Shown here: positions 51,165-61,337 of the stretch, one piece after another
Layout of the letters: each line of letters starts with the position of its first letter
Position numbering within the stretch: the stretch's first letter is position 1
DNA from: Micromonospora mirobrigensis
GTDB taxonomy: Bacteria > Actinomycetota > Actinomycetes > Mycobacteriales > Micromonosporaceae
Assembly: GCF_900091555.1 (NCBI RefSeq)
Contig: NZ_FMCX01000001.1
Span: forward strand, 558,001 to 622,000
DNA length: 64,000 bases
Direction: 5' to 3'
Program-made: the position numbers and the translations under genes
Notes under the pieces: model-generated
Databases searched by the model: none
What the model saw: the letters and a program-made list of their open reading frames with translations, nothing else
What the model was told of the DNA's origin: nothing

Positions 51165-51298
51165 ATGCCTCGACAGGGGACGAAACCGGGCGCGAGGGCC
51201 GGGCCGACGACACGGCGCGCCTGAGCCGGACCCGGTCGGGTAAGGAAGCGGGGCGCCGTGGTGTTGCACGCGGGGAGAGGTACGAGAGGAGTCCCACC

Positions 51299-51958
<660 letters not shown>

Positions 51959-51981
51959 CGTCGGCACCCCGACTCGACCGG

Positions 51982-52017
51982 GCCGCCCGGTGGCCGGAAC
52001 TCCGGCCACCGGGCGGC
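51982..52017. terminator. Perfect bidirectional terminator between msrA and the RHS-linked membrane gene
   Basis: A 16-bp perfect stem (GCCGCCCGGTGGCCGG at 51982-51997 and its complement at 52002-52017) with a 4-nt loop lies between two convergent stop codons. Confidence 0.85.
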
Positions 52018-52033
52018 TGTCGTGCTGCTGCCG

Positions 52034-52930
52034 TCAGCGAACGGAAACCCGCGCCGCCGCCCGGTCCGGACCGGCCAGCAGGGCCGCCGCCGCGAGCAGC
52101 GCCACCGCCCCGAGCAGCGCCGGCACCCGCAGGAACACCAGCATGTACGGGTCCCACGCCGGTTGCGGAAGCTGCACCCCCGACAGCAGCGGCACCCGGA
52201 CCATCTCGATCAGCACCACCAGCGTGACCGGCAGCAGCAGGAGCAGTCCCGCCCTGCTGAGCAGCGCGGCCTTGCGTGCTGCCGGGCCCCGGCTCCGCAT
52301 CCGCCGATATCCCCAGCCGGCCAGCAGCCAACCGACCACGGCACCAAGCAGAGCACCTGCCGCGGTGAGCCAGGGCACCGACGCCGGTTCGGTGCGGTGC
52401 ACCCGGATCACCAGGTCGTCGTGTGAGCGGCCCTGCGCCTCGCCCGCATCGTCGTAGCGGACCTCGCTGGTGACCGTCGCCACCTGATCGTCCCGGGTGG
52501 CGACCAGATCGTCGCTGTACGGCAACCGGTCGACGGTCCACCCGTCGGCGCGGAAATTCGCGGCCAACCGGCCCCAACCCCCCGCCGGCCCGTTGCCCCG
52601 GTCCGGCAGGGTCACCTCGACGTAGCCCGGCACGTAGTCGTCGTCACCGACGACCGCCCGGACCGCCCGCTCCACACCGCCATCACCGGCGTAGTCGTAG
52701 ACGAACAGCGCGTCGCGACGTCGCAGTTCGTAGCCGGCCTGATCCGGTACGGCCCGGGCGGCGGCCGCCACAGCCTGCTCGTCGCTCGGAAGCGGTTCCG
52801 CCGTCTGCCACCCGGCCCAGGCCGCGAGCGACCCGACCAGGGCGGCGAGCACCAGAGTCAACGCCAGCGCGCCCGGGAGGGCGCGCGGCTCGGGCAGACC
52901 GAGTCGACCAACCATGTGCCGCGCACCCAT
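52034..52930 (-). CDS. Membrane protein of unknown function downstream of the RHS gene (candidate immunity protein)
   Basis: 298 aa. A first transmembrane helix (ALALTLVLAALVGSLAAWAG) is followed by an outside domain of about 140 residues (YELRRRDALFVYDYAGDGGV, VEVTLPDRGNGPAGGWGRLA). Three further helices follow (WLTAAGALLGAVVGWLLAGW; LLLLLPVTLVVLIEMV; VPALLGAVALLAAAALLA) with a short basic end. I recognise no family. The ATG has GGAG eight bases upstream and lies 23 bp after the RHS stop, in the same direction, so it is probably co-transcribed. That position is where RHS toxins keep their immunity gene; the role is inferred from place only. Confidence 0.7.
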   Translation of the reverse strand: MGARHMVGRLGLPEPRALPGALALTLVLAALVGSLAAWAGWQTAEPLPSDEQAVAAAARAVPDQAGYELRRRDALFVYDYAGDGGVERAVRAVVGDDDYVPGYVEVTLPDRGNGPAGGWGRLAANFRADGWTVDRLPYSDDLVATRDDQVATVTSEVRYDDAGEAQGRSHDDLVIRVHRTEPASVPWLTAAGALLGAVVGWLLAGWGYRRMRSRGPAARKAALLSRAGLLLLLPVTLVVLIEMVRVPLLSGVQLPQPAWDPYMLVFLRVPALLGAVALLAAAALLAGPDRAAARVSVR

Positions 52931-52953
52931 CCCGTCACTCCTGTCGATGAAGG

Positions 52954-55900
52954 TCAGGAATATACCCAGACCGAATTACGGATACGGATCCAACTGCCGG
53001 CCTTGCGCCGCCAGAGGTAGTAGATCGAGTGATCCGTCGACCGGAACGAGTCGACATCCGGCATGCAGTTCCAGGTGTTCGAGTCACGACCCGGCGGCAG
53101 CCAGTCGCGTCGACCTCCACCGTCCGGGTGGTCCGCGACCTGGAGCCAGTAGCGGCTCCGGTTGTGCACCACACCGCACGGCTTCCACCACTTGCGGGTG
53201 CAGTCGTCCACCCCGTACCCGGACACGTCACTGCAGTTGACGGGGTCGCCCTTGCAGTACTCGTAGGGATTGTCGCTGCCGCCGTAGAGCGCGTCCACGG
53301 ACAGGAACCGACCCGTACGGGTGTTGTAGAGGCGTACGCCCATCAGCAACACGCCCGAGCCGGCGTCGGTGGCCCGCTGGTGGACGCCGAGCCAGCCGTA
53401 GCGTGGCTCGTCCGCCCCGGCCTCGGTGCGGGGGGTGCCCCACTCCTGCAGATCGTTGGTGCTGGACAAGCCCGGGTCGGTGTCGTGCACGGTGGCGACC
53501 AGGTCGCTGTGCAGGTTGGCCACCTGCCAGTCGAGAGCCCCGCTCGAGCTGTCGAAGACGCCCGCCAGCCCGGCGATGCCGCCGACGACCCGGGTGTAGC
53601 TGCCGTCCGCCTCCTGCGTCCAGGCCGGGGTGTCGCCGTCGGCGTCGTAGTGGTTGACCGCCGAGACGGTCCCCCCGGTGCCGCTGTCGGTCCACGAACG
53701 GATCCGCTCACCGGTGACGTCCAGCGCGTAGTCCGTGGTCCGGCCGTTCTGCCGGATCGTGTCCACCAGATCCGTGCCGTGGTAGGTCACGGTCACGTCG
53801 CCCGCCGCCGGGTTCTCCGTGTCGACGGCGGGGACGGTGGTGGTCCGACCCAGCGGGTCGTAGCCGTACCCGGCGCTGTTCACCCGGTCGGCGCCGTCGT
53901 ACGTCCAGCTGCGGCTGCCCGCCGCCGTGGCGGTCTGGCAGGTGCCGTCGGACGCCGAGGCGTACTCGGTCACGGTGTTGCGGTTCGACGAGGCGCCGAA
54001 GGCGTACGCCCGGGTGGTGCACTGGCCACCCACGACGTCCCCGACCGAGGTCAGCCGGCCGGCCTGGTCGTAGCCGTAGCTCTGCTCGGACAGCGACGAG
54101 GTCCGCTCCCGCCACTGGTTGTGCGCGGACGCGACGACCGACTCCTGGTAGAGGGTGCAGTCGGCGCTGCCGCAACCGGGCTTGACGTAGGTGACCTCCG
54201 TACGGGCCCCGGTCTCGTCCGTCGACACCGTCACCACGATGCCGTTGGGCCACGTCTCGGTGAGGTCACCGGCGCCGTCGTAACTGCCGGTGAACCGGCC
54301 GGCCTGGGAGTCGTCGATCGACGTCAGCAGCCCACGCCGCTCACTCCCCTCGTCGTAGCCGTAGCTGCGCTGCCCCTTACCGTCGTTCGTGGTCGCCAGC
54401 CGGCCGACCAGGTCGTACGTCCGGGTCGAGGCCGAACCGTCGGCGTCGGTGTAGGAGACGAGACGGCCAAGGGTGTCGTACCCCTTCACCACCTCGGCGG
54501 TGACCGTGGCGCCGACCACGGACTGGATCCGCGCCTCCAGGCCGGTGGCCGGGTCGTAGACGACCCGCCGGATCGGAGTGGCCGTGCCGAGCCCCGAGGC
54601 CACGGTGACGGCTGTGTCGAGCGGCCGGCCCGCGCCGTCGTAGCTGACGGTGGTGGTCCGGAGCACGCCGACGCTGGTCCGCTCCGTGGCGGTCCGCGGC
54701 TGGTTGAACATGTCGTAGGTGGTCACGGTCGCCGGGAGTTCCGGACCGTTGGCCGCCTGGCCTCCGGGCTGGACCCGGCACGGCAGGTTCGCCCACTCCG
54801 GGCGCGAGTCGCACTCGGCGTAGCCGGAACCGGTCCCGGACCGGTAGTAGATCGTCCTACGGGTGGACGGGGTGGTGGTGCTCGTGCCGCCCGCCGGCGT
54901 GGTGTTGGCCGTGACCAGGCCGGTGGCCGCGTCGTAGCTGGTGCGGGTGGTCAGGGCGAGCCCCGACGGGTCCACCGTCACCACGGTCGGCTGGCGCAGC
55001 GTCCAGTCGTAGGTGGTGCTGGTGGTCCGGATGTCGGAGCTGGTCTCGACGCCGTTGGGATACCACTTGACGCCGACTTCCTCCTTGGTGACCAGGTTGT
55101 ACGGACCACCCGTGGTCGGTGCGCCCTGGTCGAAGGTGCGGCTGGTGTACCTGCGGCCCCGGACCGTGCTGCCGGTGGAGAGCAGGACGTCGTGCTCCGG
55201 CTCCTCAATCAGGAAGAGCCGCTGCCCGTCGGAGGAGTAGCTGTTCAGCGTCGACAGCGCCCGGGCGAGTGCGGTCTCCGCCGCGGCGTTGTCCGTGCCG
55301 CTGGCGTCCAGCGCCCGGGCCCGGTTCGCGGCGGTCAGCGTACGAAGGACGTTGCCCCACTTGTCGTACCAGGTGGCGTCGACGTGGCCGCCCGGCTGGG
55401 CGGTGTTCACCTGTCGGGCGTTGGCGTCCAGGTAGGTCACCGTGGCCCGCTCGTACGACGACGGCAGGGTGCCAGTGGCCGGGTTGCCGTCGGGCACCTG
55501 GTCCGCGGGGTAGACCGCGGTGGCGTCCGTCGGCCCCTCCGTCTGGTACCAGCGGGTGGTCTGCCCGGCCGACAGGTCGTAAGGAGCCCCGGCGCCGGAG
55601 ATCGGCACCTTGTAGACCACGGTCGTGGTGGCCGTGCCGGCGGCGAGCGCCGATCGGCTCACCTTGGACAGCCGGCCGGTACCCGGGTCACCGGGAAGCG
55701 TGGTGTAGCTGAGCTGCCAGGGTTCCTGGCCCTTCGGCTTCACCGCCGTCAGGATGCCGTTCGCGTCGTAGTCGTAGGTCACCCAGAGGTGCCGGTTGGT
55801 GCCGGCGTCGGTCCAGTCCAGTCGGGGGTCCCAGCTGCCTCGGAGCCGGCCGGAGCCGTCGTAGGCGTACCGGGCCACCGGCACCGTACGCATCGCCGGG

Positions 55901-58900
55901 GTGGGCAGGTCCGGGTCCCAGGCGGTGAAGGTGACCTCCTTGAGCCGGCCGAGGGAATCACCCCAGGCGGCCTCGGTGGAGCCGGTGGCGGTCGTGGCTC
56001 CCGCGTAGGTGAGGGTCAGGGCCCGGCAGCCACGGACGAGGGTGGTGCAGTCGACACCGGAGACCGGTGCCAGGATCCGGGTCGGGCGTACCACCTCGGT
56101 TCCCCCGACCGTGGCTTTCTCCCAACTCACGGTGGTGGTCTGGTTGCTGCCCGGCACGGTCACCGAGGTGGGGAAGTACCGGCCGGCCGCCGTCGAGGCG
56201 ATCCGGCTGAACAGGACCGTCCGCCCCTTGTCGTCCTGCAGCCGGTACGCGTCCGCCGTGGCGTCGTACGTCAGCTGAAGGTCCTCCAGCCCGATCTGCG
56301 GGTCGAACACGGATGCGGTCCGCTTGGCGAAGCCGATGGTGTCACCCTCGACCAGACCGACCTGCACGAGCGAGCCGTACACGGTCAGCGAGTTGTACGG
56401 GGTCTCGGCCTCCTCGACGACGACTCCGGAGACCCAGCCCGGACCGAACATGCCGCTCGGGTCCGTCTCGGTGGACCGGCGGGTGTTGTAGGAGCGGCTC
56501 AGGGTCAGGTCGCTGCCGTACGACTTCACCGAGACGTCCGTGTCGGTCAGGGTGTAGTTGCCGGTGATGAGGTTGACCGAGCCGGGCCCGACGTCCGTGG
56601 AGGCGGCGGATGCCTGAGTACGGTCGAACCTCATCTTCACCGTGCTGGAGGTGCCGCCGGTGCCGCCGGTGAAGGTGCCCCGCAGCTGCAGCGGCCCGTC
56701 CCGGGGGATCGACTGCGCGTCGACCGCCGCGAGGGTGGCCTCGACGTCCCAGTTCAGCTTCGGGAAGGTGCCCCCGCCGCTGGTGGCCACCGGCCAGGTC
56801 ACCGCCCCGCCGCCGACGGCCAGGGTGACGTGCCCGGCCGGGATGTTCACCCACGCGTCGGCGTCGCCACGCCGCCACTGGTAGGTGACCCCGGTCGCCG
56901 CCGCTTGGCCGATGCCGGTGATCGCGGTCTTGGCCGCGGTGATGTCGCCCTCCCGGGGTGCGGTCACCGCGCCGGAACCGACGTTGAAGGTGTAGCTGCG
57001 GACGGCCGAGGTGTTACCGGCCCGGTCCTTGGACCGGACGTAGAGGGTCTGCGGTCCGTCGGCGGTCGGGGTGATCGAGACGGTGGCCGCGCCACCCAGG
57101 GTGGCCGCGTTGACCGTCTGGTTCGGCGGGTTGGTGTTGAGGCCGTACTCGTAGGAGGCGACGTCGGTGACCCCGGACGCGCCGAAGGTGAAGCTGCCGG
57201 CGGTGTTCGCCGCGCCGGCCCACTGGTTCTCCGGGTAGCCGGTCGACGAGACGGTCGGCGTGGCCGCCGGCGCGGTGGTGTCGACGACGACGGCGCAGTA
57301 TCCGGTCCAGGCGCCGTTGACGATGCCGTCGTTGCCTCGGACCCGCCAGGAGTAGGTGCCGCCCTCGGCGAAGGCGCCCGCCGGCACGGTGGTGGCCTGC
57401 CAGGCGCCGGAGGCCGCCGGGCCGACGATTCCGCCGCCGATCCGGGTGCCACCGCCCGTGAGCCACTCGAACTCGGCCTTGACCTGCGAGCCCTCGGCGT
57501 CGTTGAGCTGCGCCCGCAACTGCGGAGTCTTCGTGTTGACGTACGGCAGGTTCGACCCCGTCACACACGCGGTCGACGGGATGGTGGCCCGGGAGCCGAC
57601 GGTCGGCGGCGTCTGGTACGTCAGGTTGACGTACGGGTCGTAGCTGCCCTCCATCGAGCTGAACTTCTTCCAGCCGACGCTGTCGGTCTCGGAGGCGGCG
57701 CGCAGGCCGACGTTGGCGGTGGTCCATCCGCTGTTCGCGGTCATGGCGAACACGCTGGTCACCGAGACGTTGCCCCAGCCGTCGTTGCAGCTGGTGTTGT
57801 AACCCTTGGTGGTGGAGGTGTAGCCGCTGAGTTCCCGCCAGGTCGGCTGCGCGGTCCACCGGGCGGTGGTGTCGACGTAGTCGACCCGGTACGCCTCCCA
57901 CTGCCTCGGGGTGCACGACCACGAGTGGTTGTTCCACAGGTAGAGCGTCGCCGCCTGTACCTGCTTGCCGGTCAGCCAACCCAGGCTGCGGAAGCTCAGG
58001 AACGACCTCGCCCTGGTGGTGCCTCCGTCGTAGGTGCCGAGCTTCAGCTCGGTGGCCGTCGACTGGTCGGAGGTGTAGTCCGACTGGACGAACGCGTCGT
58101 AGTTCGGCTTGAGGGTGACCGCGGGGTCGATGGTGACCGGGAAGACCGTCTTCGGGTCGGTGAGCCACGCCTGGTCCGGGGTCAGCGTCATCGCCACCCG
58201 GCCGGCCTTCGCCGCCGCCACCTTCTTGCCCACGTGGGCCCTGCGGACGTGCTCACCCGACTGCGGGTCGACCCGGGCGTCCCACATGACCGGTTCCGGG
58301 GAGACGCCGATCGCCGCGCCGGCCTTGTTCCGGATCTCGAAACCGCCACGCCTGTCGTCGGTGACGGTGAGGCCCCTGCCGCGCAGCGGCAGCGACAGGT
58401 CACGCACCTGCGCCACGGCCGCCCGGTTCTTCACCACCAGGAACTGCTCGAACCCGGTCCGGGTCGACTCGACCACCAGGTCCACTCCGGGACGGACCTC
58501 GGCGTACGTGGCCTTCGTCCCCTCGACCACCGGTGCCGGCAGCGGCCCGGACCAGCCCAGCGACACCGTGCCGCCGTCGGCCTGAACCGTCGCCAGGTCG
58601 TGCTCACCCGCGCCCGCGGCACCGGAGAGCCGCAGCCCGGCCGGATGCGCCCGGCCGGCCACCGACCCGTCGGCCTGCGGCACGAGGGTGAAGTCGACGG
58701 GCTTCCAGCCGCCCGACTTCCCGTCCCGCAGGCGGACCGGACCCAGGTGAACCTCCGCCTCCACCCGACCGTCCGGCAACGCCCAGAACTCCGACGTCTC
58801 CGACGTCATCCCGGTGATGCGGACCTTCTTCTTCGTCAACCGCGCGGTGGCCAGCGCCGCCGCCTCGTCCGGCCGCTCGAGCGCCTGCGGCCCGGCGGGG

Positions 58901-59067
58901 GCCGGCTTCGCCGGTGGCGCCGCGACCGCCAGCGGTGCGACGACCTGGTCGGCCATCGTCGCCGCCAGGACCACGGACAGACCGACGGCCAGCGCCCGAC
59001 CTCCCCGGCTGGTCGGCAGGTGGGGAACCCTCGACGGCGAACCCCACACCGATCTTCCTGGACTCAC
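52954..59067 (-). CDS. Secreted RHS/YD-repeat protein with DNRLRE region and variable C-terminal tip
   Basis: 2037 aa. A hydrophobic signal segment (RALAVGLSVVLAATMADQVV) lies at about 24-50. Next come about 350 residues that include a DNRLRE-like region (RSFLSFRSLGWLTGKQVQAA), Ig-like segments (VVDTTAPAATPTVSS), then YD repeats such as RSYNTRRSTETDPSGMFGPG and TRTYDLVGRLATTNDGKGQR. The RHS core RLYNTRTGRFLSVDALYG is near 1910, followed at 1953-2037 by an 85-residue tip rich in Trp (8) with 3 Cys. The tip matches no toxin family I know. The GTG at 59067 follows AGGAGG. It may deliver a toxin or be a wall or matrix protein. Confidence 0.9.
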   Translation of the reverse strand: MSPGRSVWGSPSRVPHLPTSRGGRALAVGLSVVLAATMADQVVAPLAVAAPPAKPAPAGPQALERPDEAAALATARLTKKKVRITGMTSETSEFWALPDGRVEAEVHLGPVRLRDGKSGGWKPVDFTLVPQADGSVAGRAHPAGLRLSGAAGAGEHDLATVQADGGTVSLGWSGPLPAPVVEGTKATYAEVRPGVDLVVESTRTGFEQFLVVKNRAAVAQVRDLSLPLRGRGLTVTDDRRGGFEIRNKAGAAIGVSPEPVMWDARVDPQSGEHVRRAHVGKKVAAAKAGRVAMTLTPDQAWLTDPKTVFPVTIDPAVTLKPNYDAFVQSDYTSDQSTATELKLGTYDGGTTRARSFLSFRSLGWLTGKQVQAATLYLWNNHSWSCTPRQWEAYRVDYVDTTARWTAQPTWRELSGYTSTTKGYNTSCNDGWGNVSVTSVFAMTANSGWTTANVGLRAASETDSVGWKKFSSMEGSYDPYVNLTYQTPPTVGSRATIPSTACVTGSNLPYVNTKTPQLRAQLNDAEGSQVKAEFEWLTGGGTRIGGGIVGPAASGAWQATTVPAGAFAEGGTYSWRVRGNDGIVNGAWTGYCAVVVDTTAPAATPTVSSTGYPENQWAGAANTAGSFTFGASGVTDVASYEYGLNTNPPNQTVNAATLGGAATVSITPTADGPQTLYVRSKDRAGNTSAVRSYTFNVGSGAVTAPREGDITAAKTAITGIGQAAATGVTYQWRRGDADAWVNIPAGHVTLAVGGGAVTWPVATSGGGTFPKLNWDVEATLAAVDAQSIPRDGPLQLRGTFTGGTGGTSSTVKMRFDRTQASAASTDVGPGSVNLITGNYTLTDTDVSVKSYGSDLTLSRSYNTRRSTETDPSGMFGPGWVSGVVVEEAETPYNSLTVYGSLVQVGLVEGDTIGFAKRTASVFDPQIGLEDLQLTYDATADAYRLQDDKGRTVLFSRIASTAAGRYFPTSVTVPGSNQTTTVSWEKATVGGTEVVRPTRILAPVSGVDCTTLVRGCRALTLTYAGATTATGSTEAAWGDSLGRLKEVTFTAWDPDLPTPAMRTVPVARYAYDGSGRLRGSWDPRLDWTDAGTNRHLWVTYDYDANGILTAVKPKGQEPWQLSYTTLPGDPGTGRLSKVSRSALAAGTATTTVVYKVPISGAGAPYDLSAGQTTRWYQTEGPTDATAVYPADQVPDGNPATGTLPSSYERATVTYLDANARQVNTAQPGGHVDATWYDKWGNVLRTLTAANRARALDASGTDNAAAETALARALSTLNSYSSDGQRLFLIEEPEHDVLLSTGSTVRGRRYTSRTFDQGAPTTGGPYNLVTKEEVGVKWYPNGVETSSDIRTTSTTYDWTLRQPTVVTVDPSGLALTTRTSYDAATGLVTANTTPAGGTSTTTPSTRRTIYYRSGTGSGYAECDSRPEWANLPCRVQPGGQAANGPELPATVTTYDMFNQPRTATERTSVGVLRTTTVSYDGAGRPLDTAVTVASGLGTATPIRRVVYDPATGLEARIQSVVGATVTAEVVKGYDTLGRLVSYTDADGSASTRTYDLVGRLATTNDGKGQRSYGYDEGSERRGLLTSIDDSQAGRFTGSYDGAGDLTETWPNGIVVTVSTDETGARTEVTYVKPGCGSADCTLYQESVVASAHNQWRERTSSLSEQSYGYDQAGRLTSVGDVVGGQCTTRAYAFGASSNRNTVTEYASASDGTCQTATAAGSRSWTYDGADRVNSAGYGYDPLGRTTTVPAVDTENPAAGDVTVTYHGTDLVDTIRQNGRTTDYALDVTGERIRSWTDSGTGGTVSAVNHYDADGDTPAWTQEADGSYTRVVGGIAGLAGVFDSSSGALDWQVANLHSDLVATVHDTDPGLSSTNDLQEWGTPRTEAGADEPRYGWLGVHQRATDAGSGVLLMGVRLYNTRTGRFLSVDALYGGSDNPYEYCKGDPVNCSDVSGYGVDDCTRKWWKPCGVVHNRSRYWLQVADHPDGGGRRDWLPPGRDSNTWNCMPDVDSFRSTDHSIYYLWRRKAGSWIRIRNSVWVYS

Positions 59068-59544
59068 TGAACCTCCTGAATTTTCTTCGGAAACTGTCAG
59101 GAAGGTACGGCGGGCAAGCTTGATCCACTAACCCTGCACGGTGGAGGGCAGCTGGCCGCGAGGTGTCCGAGGTTCCACGGTGACGACCGGCTCGCCCATC
59201 GCCGCAGTTCGAGGCCGGCGGACGACCCGCGACGTAACACAGGGTCAGGAAGCCGAGTGACGCAATTCACTGCCTGGCCAGGTTTGCCGTCCACCCTGGC
59301 CGATCTCATCGATCCGAGGTCGCGCGACGACCCCCGCCGAGCCCGTTCGGCGATTGCGGGATTGGTCACAGCACCCGTGGCGCCCCCAACCGGACGACGG
59401 GGGCCTCCGGGGGGTGGATGTCCGGAACGACGGGTCAGCGGCCAACCGCAAGCCCAGTGGGGTCGCGCATCATAGCAACGCCGTCACACAATCGTCATCA
59501 GCTCAACAGGCGAACTGCAACAACCTCTGGCAGCATTGCGTGCC
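59068..59544. other. 477-bp intergenic region between RHS and NAGGN loci
   Basis: It must hold both divergent promoters, which I could not place. A 73-codon frame at 59257-59475 starts GTG with QFTAWPGLPSTLADLIDPRS and loosely resembles the N-terminus of ISAs1-type transposases. The likeness is short and it has no continuation, so I do not call it a gene. Confidence 0.4.
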
Positions 59545-61335
59545 ATGTGCGGACTGGCAGGCGAGTTCCGGCGGGACGGCTCACGGGCCGACGTGGCGGC
59601 GGTGGAGCGGATGGCGGCCACCATGAACGACCGGGGGCCCGACGACGGCGGCACCTGGTCGCAGGGGCCGGTGGCCCTCGGTCACCGACGTCTGAAGATC
59701 ATCGACCTCTCCGCCGCGAGCGGCCAGCCCCTGGTCGACGCCGGGGCCGGCCTGACCGGGGTCTTCAACGGCTGCATCTACAACTACCGTGAGCTGCGCC
59801 AGGAGCTCCAGGCCAAGGGCCACACCTTCTTCTCCTCCGGCGACAGCGAGGTGGTGCTCAAGGCGTACGCCGAGTGGGGGACCGACTTCGTCGACCACCT
59901 GATCGGCATGTTCGCCGTGGCGATCACCGAGCGGGACACCGGCCGGCTGGTGCTGGTCCGGGACCGGCTCGGCATCAAGCCGCTCTACGTCGCCGAGACC
60001 CCCGGCGTGGTCCGCTTCGCGAGCACCCTGCCGGCGCTGCTCGCCGGTGGCGGCATCGACACCGGCATCGACCCGGTGGCGCTGGCCCACTACCTGAGCT
60101 TCCACAGCATCGTGCCCCCGCCGCGGACCATCCTGCGCGGCGTGGCCAAGCTGCCCCCGGCCACCGTCCGGGTCTACGAGCCGGACGGCCGGACCTCCGA
60201 GCGGGTCTACTGGGACCCGTCGTTCACCCGCTCCGCCGAGCGGGCCGGCTGGTCCGAGCGGGACTGGCAGGACGCGCTGCTGGAGTCGCTGACCACCGCC
60301 GTACGCCGCCGGATGGTCGCCGACGTCCCGGTGGGCGTGCTCCTCTCCGGCGGCCTCGACTCCAGCCTGGTGGTCGCCCTGCTGGCCGGCGAGGGGCAGA
60401 CCCGCTCCGGGCTCTCCACCTTCTCCATCGGCTTCGACGCGGTCGGCGGCCGGGAGGGCGACGAGTTCGTCTACTCCGACCTGGTCGCCAAGACCTTCGG
60501 CACCGACCACCACCAGATCAAGGTGCCCACCGGTGACCTGGTCCCGCCGCTGGAGGCGGCCGTCGCCGCGATGAGCGAGCCGATGGTCAGCCACGACTGC
60601 GTGGCGTTCTACCTGCTCAGTCAGGAGGTCGCCCGGCACGTCAAGGTCGTCCAGTCCGGGCAGGGCGCGGACGAGATCCTCGGCGGCTACCACTGGTACC
60701 CGCCGCTGGCCGGCGTGGACCGGGAGCAGGCGCTCGAGACGTACGCGAAGGCGTTCTTCGACCGCGACGCGGCCGGCCTGGCCCGGGTGCTCAACCCGGC
60801 CTGGCTGGCCGAGGGCGACCCGGCGCGCGAGTTCGTCGCCGCCCACCTGAACCGGCCCGGCGCGCAGACCGCCGTCGACGCCGGCCTGCGGATCGACACC
60901 CAGGTCATGCTGACCGACGACCCGGTGAAGCGGGTCGACAACATGACCATGGCGCACGGGCTGGAGGCCCGGGTGCCCTTCCTCGACCACGAGTTCGTGG
61001 AGCTGGCCGCGAGCTGCCCGCCGGAGCTGAAGCTGGCCCAGGGCGGCAAGGGCGTGCTCAAGGAGATCGGTCGGCGGGTCCTCCCGCACGAGGTCATCGA
61101 CCGGCCGAAGGGCTACTTCCCGGTGCCGGGCCTCACCCACCTCGAGGGCAAGCTCCTCGACCGGGTACGCGACGCGCTGCACGCCCCCGAGGCCCGCCGC
61201 CGCGACCTGTACCGCGCCGACTACGTCGACGCGCTGCTCGCCGACCCGAACGCCGAACTCACCCCGTTGAACGGAAACAAGCTGTGGCAACTGGGACTCC
61301 TGGAAATGTGGCTCCAGAGCCACGGAATCGACTGA
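59545..61335 (+). CDS. N-acetylglutaminylglutamine amidotransferase (asparagine-synthase family)
   Basis: 596-aa enzyme of osmolyte NAGGN synthesis that amidates the dipeptide carboxyl using glutamine. The N-terminal glutaminase domain begins with catalytic Cys2 (CGLAGEFRRDG), has NDRGPDDGGTWSQGPVALGH and VFNGCIYNYRELRQEL. The synthetase domain has the ATP-pyrophosphatase loop SGGLDSS at 268-274 and SGQGADEILGGYHWYPPLAG. The linked synthetase and M42 peptidase genes identify it as the NAGGN-type protein rather than AsnB. Start ATG at 59545, three codons after a TTG. No strong ribosome-binding site. First gene of a three-gene operon. Confidence 0.92.
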   Translation: MCGLAGEFRRDGSRADVAAVERMAATMNDRGPDDGGTWSQGPVALGHRRLKIIDLSAASGQPLVDAGAGLTGVFNGCIYNYRELRQELQAKGHTFFSSGDSEVVLKAYAEWGTDFVDHLIGMFAVAITERDTGRLVLVRDRLGIKPLYVAETPGVVRFASTLPALLAGGGIDTGIDPVALAHYLSFHSIVPPPRTILRGVAKLPPATVRVYEPDGRTSERVYWDPSFTRSAERAGWSERDWQDALLESLTTAVRRRMVADVPVGVLLSGGLDSSLVVALLAGEGQTRSGLSTFSIGFDAVGGREGDEFVYSDLVAKTFGTDHHQIKVPTGDLVPPLEAAVAAMSEPMVSHDCVAFYLLSQEVARHVKVVQSGQGADEILGGYHWYPPLAGVDREQALETYAKAFFDRDAAGLARVLNPAWLAEGDPAREFVAAHLNRPGAQTAVDAGLRIDTQVMLTDDPVKRVDNMTMAHGLEARVPFLDHEFVELAASCPPELKLAQGGKGVLKEIGRRVLPHEVIDRPKGYFPVPGLTHLEGKLLDRVRDALHAPEARRRDLYRADYVDALLADPNAELTPLNGNKLWQLGLLEMWLQSHGID

Positions 61336-61337
61336 CC

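Noticed and set aside
53029..59070. A 2013-codon plus-strand frame opposite the RHS gene
   Set aside because: Same GC-driven artefact; the antisense strand carries a signal peptide, YD repeats and an RHS core in one continuous frame.
59545..61335. Plain asparagine synthetase AsnB
   Set aside because: Domains are the same, but the 2-nt linkage to a GNAT/ATP-grasp synthetase and an M42 peptidase is characteristic of NAGGN synthesis.
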